The notes under the pieces were generated by a model. It made no database searches and was not told the DNA's origin. It saw only the letters and a program-made list of their open reading frames with translations. Of a stretch of 64,000 bases of DNA, positions 57,255 to 64,000 are shown piece after piece. The DNA is from Ichthyophis bannanicus (Eukaryota; Chordata; Amphibia; Gymnophiona; Ichthyophiidae), in NCBI GenBank assembly GCA_033557465.1, contig CM066043.1:112458278-112522277 (forward strand), given 5' to 3'. The position numbers and the translations under genes are program-made. How positions within the stretch are numbered: position 1 is the first letter of the stretch; every line of letters starts with the position of its first letter.

Positions 57255-59228
57255 CTATACCTCGAAGAGGTTACGGAGGACTGCCTGTCCGAAAGCACTG
57301 TCCCTGCGGGACTCCCTCTCCAGGCAGTAATGGGCTGCAAAAGTCTGGCTTGAAGACCAAGTAGCGGCCCGGCAGATGTCTGCCAACGGAACAGAGCGGA
57401 GGTAAGCCACTGATGTAGCCTTCGCCCGAACACGATGAGCGGTGACTCTACCTTCCAGCACGAGGCCCGCAGCCTCGTAAGCCCAAGCGATGCAGTCCGC
57501 AATCCAGATGGACAGAGTACGCTTAGAGACAGGGAGCCCCAATTTGTTGGGGTCATAAGACACGAAGAGCTGAACAGCCCTTCGGTGCTCCCGCGTACGG
57601 TCAAGGTAGAGGTTCAGCGCCCTCCTACAGTCCAGGGTATGCAGGACCATCTCAGCTTGGCTGGAGTGTGGCCTGGGAAAGTAGGTCGGAAGTACCACCT
57701 CCTGGTTGATGTGAAAAGGGGAAACCACTTTAGGAAGAAACTTAGGGTGAGTCCGTAGGACTACCCGGTTCTTGTAGAACCTAGTGTAAGGAGGATCAGA
57801 TACCAGGGCCTGCAGCTCACTAACACGTCTAGCAGAAGTGAGGGCCACCAAGAACAAGGTTTTCCAGGAAAGAAAACGAAGAGGACAGGTAGCCATAGGC
57901 TCAAAAGGCGGACAGGTAAGCCGCTGTAAAACCACATTGAGATCCCAGTTCGGAGCTGGCGGGCGCAAAGGTGGTTTAAGGAGGAGCAGGCCCCGGAGAA
58001 AACGAGCCACCAGAGGGTGGCTGGAAAGGGGTCTACCGTCCACCAGTAGGTGGTGCGCAGAAAGAGCACCGAGGTGGACCTTGACCGAGTTGGACTTAAG
58101 TCCAAGATTGGAAAGGGAAAGCAAGTACTGCAATACCACTGATGCTGAACAGGAGAAGGGGTCTTGTGACTGCTGAGTACACCAGACGGAGAACCGACGC
58201 CACTTAAGAGCGTAGGACTTCCGGGTGGAAGGCCTCCTGGAGGCCAAGACGACCTCTTCCACATCTGGAGGTAGCTGGAGAGGAGCAAGGACTACCCTTT
58301 CAGCAGCCAGGCCATCAGATGAAGGGACCGAAGGTTGGGGTGCAGGAGCGTCCCCTGATCCTGCGAGAGGAGGTCGGGCTGAAATCCCAGAGGCAGAGGT
58401 GTGTCCACCGCAAGCTGTAGCAGAAGCGGGAACCAAGGTTGTCTCGGCCACCGGGGGGCCACTAGGATCACCGACGCCTTGTCTCTGAGAACCTTGAACA
58501 GCGTCCGAGACACCAGGGGCAGGGGTGGAAAGGCATACAAGAGGCCCGTGGACCATGGAATCAGAAAAGCATCCGCCGCCTCCCGGAGGGGATGCGGCTG
58601 TCGAGAGCAGAATCTGGGAAGCTGCCGGTTCAGAGGACTGGCGAACAGATCCATGGTGGGGAGGCCCCACCGGAGAAAGATCCGCTGAACCACAAGCGGA
58701 TCCAACCTCCACTCGTGCGGTTGGAGAACCATGCTCAATTTGTCTGCCAGGTAGTTTTCTTGACCTGGGAGATAGACAGCTTTGAGGACGATGTTGCGAT
58801 GGACGGCCCAATAGCAGAGCTTCTGTGCTTCCTGACAGAGAAGGAAGGAGCCGGTTCCGCCTTGCTTGTTCACGTAGAACATGGCAACCTGATTGTCTCT
58901 TTGGACAAGTACTGACTGGTGAGAAATCAGGTGAGAGAAGGCTTTGAGCGCTAGGCGGATGGCTCTGAGCTCCAGGAAGTTGATCTGCTGAGCGGACTCC
59001 CAAGGAGTCCAGAGACCCTGAGTACAAGTCCCTTGGCAATGTGCTCCCCAACCCTGGAGAGAAGCATCGGTCGTCAGGACCTGAGAATGAGTAGGGGGTT
59101 GAAAAGTCACCCAGAGTACCAGGTTTGGCAGGTGACGCCACCATCGCAGAGAGGAGACCAGCTGGTCGGAGATCTGCACGGAGTCCGTTAGGCTCCCATT
59201 GGCCTGATGCCATTGTTTGCGAAGGCAC
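57255..59228 (-). CDS. C tyrosine recombinase
   Basis: The YR domain is 57255-58310: SRRPSTRKSYALKWRRF, NSVKVHLGALSAHH, TSARRVSELQAL (box I Arg), AHRVRAKATSVAYL (box II HxxR) and AATWSSSQTFAAHYCLE with the nucleophile Tyr. It ends LRNLFEV as in A and B. All catalytic residues are present. The frame upstream to 59228 overlaps the RNase H/Dam-like region and is interrupted by stops between 59229 and 59409, unlike in A and B. This supports a real start close to the domain. Confidence 0.85.
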   Translation of the reverse strand: MPSQTMASGQWEPNGLRADLRPAGLLSAMVASPAKPGTLGDFSTPYSFSGPDDRCFSPGLGSTLPRDLYSGSLDSLGVRSADQLPGAQSHPPSAQSLLSPDFSPVSTCPKRQSGCHVLREQARRNRLLPSLSGSTEALLLGRPSQHRPQSCLSPRSRKLPGRQIEHGSPTARVEVGSACGSADLSPVGPPHHGSVRQSSEPAASQILLSTAASPPGGGGCFSDSMVHGPLVCLSTPAPGVSDAVQGSQRQGVGDPSGPPVAETTLVPASATACGGHTSASGISARPPLAGSGDAPAPQPSVPSSDGLAAERVVLAPLQLPPDVEEVVLASRRPSTRKSYALKWRRFSVWCTQQSQDPFSCSASVVLQYLLSLSNLGLKSNSVKVHLGALSAHHLLVDGRPLSSHPLVARFLRGLLLLKPPLRPPAPNWDLNVVLQRLTCPPFEPMATCPLRFLSWKTLFLVALTSARRVSELQALVSDPPYTRFYKNRVVLRTHPKFLPKVVSPFHINQEVVLPTYFPRPHSSQAEMVLHTLDCRRALNLYLDRTREHRRAVQLFVSYDPNKLGLPVSKRTLSIWIADCIAWAYEAAGLVLEGRVTAHRVRAKATSVAYLRSVPLADICRAATWSSSQTFAAHYCLERESRRDSAFGQAVLRNLFEV

Positions 59229-60580
59229 TATTGAGCAGGTCGCATGTTCAGGCGGGCATAGGGGGTTACATGGACCATGGAAGCCATATGACCGAGCAGT
59301 CTCAGAAATTGCCTGGCCGAGACCAGGGAATTGCTGTGAAAGCGGCTGGCGAGATCCATGAGCCTGTGGGCCCTGTCCAGAGGCAGGAAGGCCCGCGCTT
59401 GAAGAGTGTCAAACCTGGCGCCGATGAATTCTAGATCTTGAGAGGGGAGCAAAGTGGACTTTGCAAAGTTTATGACAAAGCCCAAGTGCTGGAGCAGAGC
59501 CACCGTGCGATGAGCAGCTTGAGTGGCTTCTTGGGCAGACTGGGCTCTGACGAGCCAGTCGTTCAGGTATGGGAACACAAAGAGACCCTGAAGCCTCAGA
59601 TAGGCCGCCACCACTGCTAGGCATTTGGTGAACACTCTGGGGGCGGAGGATAGGACGAAAGGCAGTACTCTGTACTGGTAATGGCGTCCGTCCACCACAA
59701 ACCTGAGGTATTTTCTGTGGTCCGGATGAATAAGGATATAAGTATACGCATCCTTCAGATCTAAGGAGCATAGCCAGTCTCCCTGCTGGAGGTAGGGCAG
59801 CAGGATTCCAAGGGTTAGCATTTTGAACTTTTCCTTTGCAAGGAACTTGTTGAGATTTCGCAAGTCCAGGATGGGTCTGAGGCCTCCTGTTCTTTTTGGA
59901 ACCAGGAAGTACCTGGAGTAAAACCCTTGACCCTTCAGGTGGTGGGGCACCGGTTCCACGGCTTGTTCCTGAACAAGACTTGCTAACTCCTGAAGGAGTA
60001 AGTCCCTGTGCAGAGGGAGTCTGGAAGGCTCCCCTGGAAAGTAGGAGGGAGGTACCTGGTGAAAATGAAGAAGATAGCCCTTTTGAACTATCTGTAGCAC
60101 CCAGGTATCTGTGGTGATGTTGGACCACCTGTGGGCAAAGTGGACCAGCCGGCCTCCTGTGCTGAGAGGAACCAGCTGAGGGGGAGAGGCTATGCTGAGA
60201 AAGTCAAAAACCCCCACCCTGCTGAGCAGGGGCCGGTGGTGCAGGCTTGGGGGCTTGCTGCCTACGGGACCCATTACCCCGTCCCTTGGCCTGCTTTCCC
60301 TGTGGGGGAGCTGGTGAGGCCTGATACTGAGGGTAGTATTTATAGGCAGCACCCTTCCTCGGGTAAAAGGGCTTTTTCCCCGAGGCCTTCTTCTTCTGAG
60401 AAGGGGCAGAGGTTTTCCTTGAGAGACGAGTTCTGGTGAGAGTCTCCGTCTCGATCTGTGCAGCCTTCTCATCCATGGGCTTGCCAAAGAGGTTATCACC
60501 TCGGCAGGGGACATCGACCAACTTGTCCTGTACCCAGGTCTCGAGGTCGGACGACTGAAGCCAAGCCTGGCGGCGTCCAC
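58292..60580 (-). pseudogene. C reverse transcriptase/RNase H/Dam-like (one stop)
   Basis: The frame reads LVPKRTGGLRPILDLRNLN, DWLCSLDLKDAYTYILIHP, VLPFVLSSAPRVFTKCLAV (G to V in the usual LPFGL), FPYLNDWLVRA (YLDD changed to YLND, a catalytic Asp lost), then AQ*CLRKQ with a nonsense codon near 59228 (TGG to TAG). It continues with LTTDASLQGWGAH, NQVAMFYVNKQGG, MDLFASPLNRQL and YAFPPLPL. Both the YLND change and the stop disable RT. Confidence 0.88.
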
Positions 60581-61700
60581 CGATGCCGGCCGCGGCTACT
60601 CGAGCCGAAGCCTCAAAACCATCATAGGCCGCTCGAGAGATAAACTTGGAGCACTCCCGAATGCCAGTAGACAAGGATTGGAACCTCTGCAAAGGTTCGT
60701 CGGAGAGACCAGCAGAGAACCCGGCTATTTCCTTAGCCAGGTCTCGGAGATACATGCCCATGTAGAGCTGGTATGTCTGGACTCGACAAGCAAGCATAGA
60801 GCCCTGGAAGCACTTCTTACCGAGGGCATCCAGGCTTCGGGCCTCCCTACCGGGGGGCACCAAGGAGTGCATTTTTTGACTCTTCAGTCTATGCATGGCC
60901 GATTCCACCACCATGGAATGGTGCGGTAGTTGTGCCTTTTCGAACCCGGGGCTCTTGCAGACTCGATAAATGGAATCGACCCGCATGCTTAACACCGGCG
61001 ACGACGCTGGGCTCTCCCACATGCGGAAGAGAAGCCGTTCCAGCATCGGAGGAACCGGTACAATAAAGGCCTCCTTCGGGGGAGAGTCATATTGGAGGGC
61101 ATCGAGTTCTTCGACTCGAGGCTCCTCCTCGGGGTCCGCAGGGAAGGCCAAGGCTTTGGCCATATCCCTCACGAAGTTCGAGAACCGGGTATCCTCCGGG
61201 GGGGACCGTCTCCGAGGTTCGGACTCGGGGGAGTCCGAAGGGACACACCGAGTTTGAAAGGAACCAGGTGACTCTTCGTCCTCAGATTCCCAGGCGGACT
61301 CCTCGGAAGAGGAGTCGACCGGCTCCGGTCGGGCGGGCACTGACGCCATCCGCCCCGACGCCGAGGGAGTCGGTGTTGACGACCTCGGTCCCGAATGGGA
61401 GGCCGAAGGAGACCTCGACCGAGGATCGACTCGAGCCCTCATGGACTCGAGGATCGGCTGGGTCTCCGGGGTCGACTTGGAGGCCGACGTCCCGGCGGTC
61501 AGGGCAGAAGCGCCAGCGAGGCCAGCGATCAATGCCCGCTGCTGGTCCAAGAAGGCAGACAAACTGCACTCGAAGGCCGTCAACCTGAGTCCGAGCTCAG
61601 GAGACCCAGCAGCCCCCGACTCGGGCCCCGACGTCGTCGGGCCCGACGTCGTCGGGCCCGACGTCGGGTCCTTCGGAGGCGAGTCCACGATGACAACACC
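60204..61700 (-). pseudogene. C gag lacking its N-terminal zinc region
   Basis: The frame enters at about 61700 with GVVIVDSPPKDPTSG and runs through SPPEDTRFSNFVRDMAKAL, EELDALQYDSPP, FRMWESPAS, LPHHSMVVESAMHRLKSQ and the terminal QQGGGF. Compared with A, roughly 600 bases covering the Met, the CxxC/HxxCxxC zinc pattern and the following linker are deleted. The junction (AACACC/GAAGAAAAA) lies where both sides are ACCGAA-like. Confidence 0.82.
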
Positions 61701-61774
61701 GAAGAAAAAATAGATAAAAATAGAGGAAAATCAACTTTTCAGCAGGGATTCACAGGCAACGTCTGTAGGGCTCC

Positions 61775-61949
61775 GCGGAAAAAAGAAGACTGAGCAAGAT
61801 GGCACCCTTGGGCGGGAAGAGGACCGCGCATGCGCGCTGCAATTCCAAAAGGCTTTCTTTGAAAGCTGGGGAAAATTGCTCCGCGAGGGCTCCGTCGGCG
61901 CCGACATCACCCATATGTGAGGACTGACTTCCTGCTTGGTCCTGGAGAA
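61775..61949 (-). promoter_or_regulatory. Right terminal repeat and putative promoter of C
   Basis: It contains GCAAGATGGCACCC, GGGCGGGAAG, GCGCATGCGC at 61826-61835, CGTCGGCGCCGAC, CATATGTGAGGACTGACTTC and CTGGAGAA at the end. The left end has the mirrored NRF-1-like site at 56890-56899. Confidence 0.6.
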
Positions 61950-62426
61950 AACACAGTTACTTACCTGTAACAGGTGATCTTTGGGAACAGCAGGAATTAG
62001 TCCTCACATATGGGTACGTCGGTACCGACGGAGCCTGCGCGGGAACGCTCCCCAACTTCCCAGAAGGAAAGCTTTTGGGAGCATCCCACAGCGCCTGCGC
62101 TGCCTTCCCGCCTTTACTAACCAACTCTCCTCAGTTCAAGTTTAAAGCTGAAACAATAGAGAGAGAGAGGAAAGGAAAGATAGAGAGAGATACAACTCCT
62201 AGGGGAGGTGGGAGGGTTGTGAGGACTAATTCCTGCTGTTCCCAGAGATCACCTGTTACAGGTAAGTAACTGTGCTATCTCCAGGAACAAGCAGGAATGA
62301 GTCCTCACATATGCGGACTCCCTAGCTAAGATGCCTGGGAGATCCCCAAGGGTATGAGACCCTGAAGGGTTCCTCATTTTCCTATGGATCTCAAGCATCC
62401 ATTAAGGGAAGGAGGGCAGGAGTTGT

Positions 62427-63989
62427 TTAAGAATGGAACAGGTGTCTGAGGACAGCCTGACCAAACAAGGCATCCCGGCGGGAGTCCTTGTCCAAATAGT
62501 AATGGGCTATGAAGGTATGAACCGAGGCCCAGGTGGCTGCTCGACAGATCTGGTCGATGGACACAGAATGAAGATGAGCCATAGAGGTGGCCATGGCCCT
62601 CACATTGTGAGCTGTGACATGGCCCTCCAGAGAAAGGTTCTTACTCTGGTAAGCAAAAGAAATACATTGAGCAATCCAATTGGACAGTGTTCTTTTAGAG
62701 ACTGGAAGTCCTAAATGAGAAGGATCAAAAGCAACAAAAAGCTGGGAAGACTTTCTATGTTTCTGTGTCCTGTGTAAGTAAAAAGCAAGAGCTCTTTTAC
62801 AATCAAGAGTATGAAGGTTACTCTCTGCACTGGATGCATGAGGAGCTGGAAAAAAGACAGGTAAATATACCTCTTGATTAAGATGAAAAGGTGAGACCAC
62901 TTTAGGCATAAAGTTAGGATTTGTCCTAAGGACTACCTTATCATGATGGAACCTTGTATAAGGTGGATTAGCCACTAAGGCCTGCAGTTCACTGATGCGG
63001 CGAGCAGAAGTGATTGCAATAAGGAAAATAACCTTCCAGGAAAGAAATTTCAAGGAGCTGGTGGCTAAGGGTTCAAAAGGTGGCTTCATAAGCTGACCAA
63101 GAACCAAGTTTAAGTCCCATGCACCCGGAGGAGGTCGAATGGGAGGTTTAGTTAAAGTTAGGCTTCTCATGAATCTTGCAATAAGAAGATGAGAGGAGAT
63201 AGGTTGTCCATTGATGGGCTTAAGGGATGCTGCAATAGCACTCAAATGGACCCTTACTGAATTCGTTTTAAGGCCTGCATTGGAGAGATGCAGGAGATAT
63301 TCCAATAGAGAATTCACAGGAAGTGCCAGAGGGTCAAGACCCTTTTGAGCACACCAAATGGAAAATCTTTTCCAATTAAAAGCATAGGAACGCCTAGTGG
63401 AAGGTTTTCTGGAAGCATGGAGGATATCCTTCACTTGCTGAGAAAGATTGAAGTCTTGAAGGTCTAGGCCTTCAGTAACCAAGCTCTGAGGTGAAGGGAC
63501 TTGGGGTTTGGATTCCACAAAGTCCCTTCCTCCTGGGACAGAAGGTCTGGCGCAGCTCCCAAATCCAGGGAGGGGGCTTGGGAGAGATGCAGAAGTAGAG
63601 GGTACCACACTTGGCGTGGCCAGCGTGGAGCTATGAGGATCATAGATCTTTGATCCCTCTGGAGTTTGAACAGAGTCTTGGGAATCAAAGGAATGGGTGG
63701 AAAGGCATACAGGAAGCCCTGACCCCAATGAAGGAGGAAGGCATCCTTGGCCTGAACTCCCTGACACGGAATTCTGGAACAGAACCGGGGAGGTTTGGCA
63801 TTCCACGGACTTGCAAAGAGGTCTATGTCCGGGGTTCCCCATTCTTGGAAGATTCTGAGTACCTGATCCATGTGCAGGGACCATTCGTGTGGAAGCAGAA
63901 CTCGACTGAGTCTGTCTGCCCAAGAGTTTTGGATTCCTGGGAGGTATACTGCCAGGAGATGGATTTGATGCTCTCTGGCGTAGGCCCAT
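62427..63989 (-). CDS. D tyrosine recombinase
   Basis: The domain runs from about 63480 to 62427: SRKPSTRRSYAFNWKRFSIW, NSVRVHLSAIAASL, TSARRISELQALV (box I), PVSKRTLSNWIAQC, AHNVRAMATSMAHL (box II HxxR) and CRAATWASVHTFIAHYYLD with the nucleophile Tyr, ending LRHLFHS. All catalytic residues are intact. About 170 codons upstream overlap the Dam-like/RNase H frame and are probably a shadow. It is clearly diverged from group 1 YR, showing two co-resident lineages. Confidence 0.88.
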   Translation of the reverse strand: MGLRQRASNPSPGSIPPRNPKLLGRQTQSSSASTRMVPAHGSGTQNLPRMGNPGHRPLCKSVECQTSPVLFQNSVSGSSGQGCLPPSLGSGLPVCLSTHSFDSQDSVQTPEGSKIYDPHSSTLATPSVVPSTSASLPSPLPGFGSCARPSVPGGRDFVESKPQVPSPQSLVTEGLDLQDFNLSQQVKDILHASRKPSTRRSYAFNWKRFSIWCAQKGLDPLALPVNSLLEYLLHLSNAGLKTNSVRVHLSAIAASLKPINGQPISSHLLIARFMRSLTLTKPPIRPPPGAWDLNLVLGQLMKPPFEPLATSSLKFLSWKVIFLIAITSARRISELQALVANPPYTRFHHDKVVLRTNPNFMPKVVSPFHLNQEVYLPVFFPAPHASSAESNLHTLDCKRALAFYLHRTQKHRKSSQLFVAFDPSHLGLPVSKRTLSNWIAQCISFAYQSKNLSLEGHVTAHNVRAMATSMAHLHSVSIDQICRAATWASVHTFIAHYYLDKDSRRDALFGQAVLRHLFHS

Positions 63990-64000
63990 AATCTTAGAGC
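63464..64000 (-). CDS. D RNase H/Dam-like region (C-terminal part)
   Basis: The visible C-terminal part of the RT/RNase H/Dam-like protein reads FQEWGTPDIDLFASPWNAKP, DAFLLHWGQGFLYAFPPIPL, APRWPRQVWYPLLLHLSQ and SLHLRAWLLKA. As in the other copies, FPPI stands where a (D/N)PPY methyltransferase motif would be. RNase H and RT should follow beyond 64000. Confidence 0.8.
   Translation of the reverse strand, partial: ALRLWAYAREHQIHLLAVYLPGIQNSWADRLSRVLLPHEWSLHMDQVLRIFQEWGTPDIDLFASPWNAKPPRFCSRIPCQGVQAKDAFLLHWGQGFLYAFPPIPLIPKTLFKLQRDQRSMILIAPRWPRQVWYPLLLHLSQAPSLDLGAAPDLLSQEEGTLWNPNPKSLHLRAWLLKA

Larger units (their letters stand above)
56751..61949 (-). mobile_element. DIRS element C (group 1), nearly intact
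   Basis: It runs from AGCGTAGTTACTCACC at 56751 to GGTCCTGGAGAA at 61949, inside CR1 copy 2. The ICR at 57018-57112 matches the joined ends. YR is open, the RT frame has one nonsense codon, and gag has lost its N-terminal third by deletion. At 61950 element D begins with no base in between. Confidence 0.9.
61950..64000 (-). mobile_element. DIRS element D (group 2), left part, continues past the window
   Basis: It starts AACACAGTTACTTACCTGTA at 61950, directly after the last base of C. The ICR at 62219-62313 (CACCTGTTACAGGTAAG, TAACTGTGCT, ATCTCC) predicts AGCACAG at the left tip, one base different from the observed AACACAG. The YR frame is fully open. It is less decayed than the group 2 copy E and gives the empty-site reference for E's inserts. 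Only about 2 kb is visible. Confidence 0.88.

Noticed and set aside
62427..63989. Crypton-type DNA transposon, because of the recombinase
   Set aside because: The recombinase lies next to RNase H and Dam-like DIRS regions and an ICR, so it belongs to a DIRS retroelement.

Overview
The window is a repeat-dominated stretch of a vertebrate genome and not a prokaryotic locus. The combination points to an amphibian, with a caecilian the best guess: many full-length DIRS tyrosine-recombinase retrotransposons, CR1, L2 and L1-type LINEs, a tRNA-derived SINE and a CORE/MIR-like SINE. This is an inference from element content. The only host coding sequence I can support is two adjacent minus-strand exons (52859-52952 and 53366-53472). 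They encode part of the JmjC domain of a KDM2-family histone demethylase, most like KDM2B. Both have proper splice sites and a compatible phase. No following exon is visible, so everything below 52858 is probably intron that has been expanded by retroelements.

The main theme is DIRS elements, all with genes on the minus strand, which is also the sense strand of the host gene. Order of parts by rising coordinate is: left inverted terminal repeat, internal complementary region (ICR), tyrosine recombinase (YR), Dam-like region/RNase H/reverse transcriptase, gag, right terminal repeat. Four groups can be told apart by their ends. Group 1: A 27681-33445, B 36234-42044, C 56751-61949 and the deletion derivative 17005-18137. 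Group 2: E 3520-16728, D 61950-end and the end fragment 18138-18701. Group 3: F 20255-26057, G 43814-52209 and several end fragments. Group 4: an old remnant around 780-3519 with a possible cognate end at 52210-52345. A has all three reading frames open; B and C are nearly intact; D is intact as far as it is visible; E, F and G are decayed.

Layout. 1-3519: old LINE, SINE and DIRS debris. 3520-16728: element E, interrupted by an ORF1-only L1 element (3717-5479, 18-bp target duplication) and by a nearly complete L2-type LINE (6291-11747) whose 5' UTR is an array of 137-bp monomers. 16729-20254: DIRS end fragments, a LINE 3' end and unassigned DNA. 20255-26057: element F. 26058-27680: unassigned DNA, a possible mRNA retrocopy, a DIRS end and half a SINE. 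27681-33445: element A, splitting that SINE. 33531-43620: a CR1 LINE split by element B. 43621-52209: a CORE-SINE, then element G, itself split by a minus-strand CR1 that is split by an L2 fragment. 52210-53647: the host exons and flanks. 53648-64000: two DIRS ends, a second CR1 split by element C, then element D abutting C base-to-base.

The nested pieces give a relative age order: group 4, then G/F/E, then the CR1s and L2s, then A/B/C and D. They also show the DIRS mechanism in the DNA itself. In B, C, D, E and F the ICR reproduces the joined right and left ends of its own element, and the CR1 target shows that B inserted without a target-site duplication.
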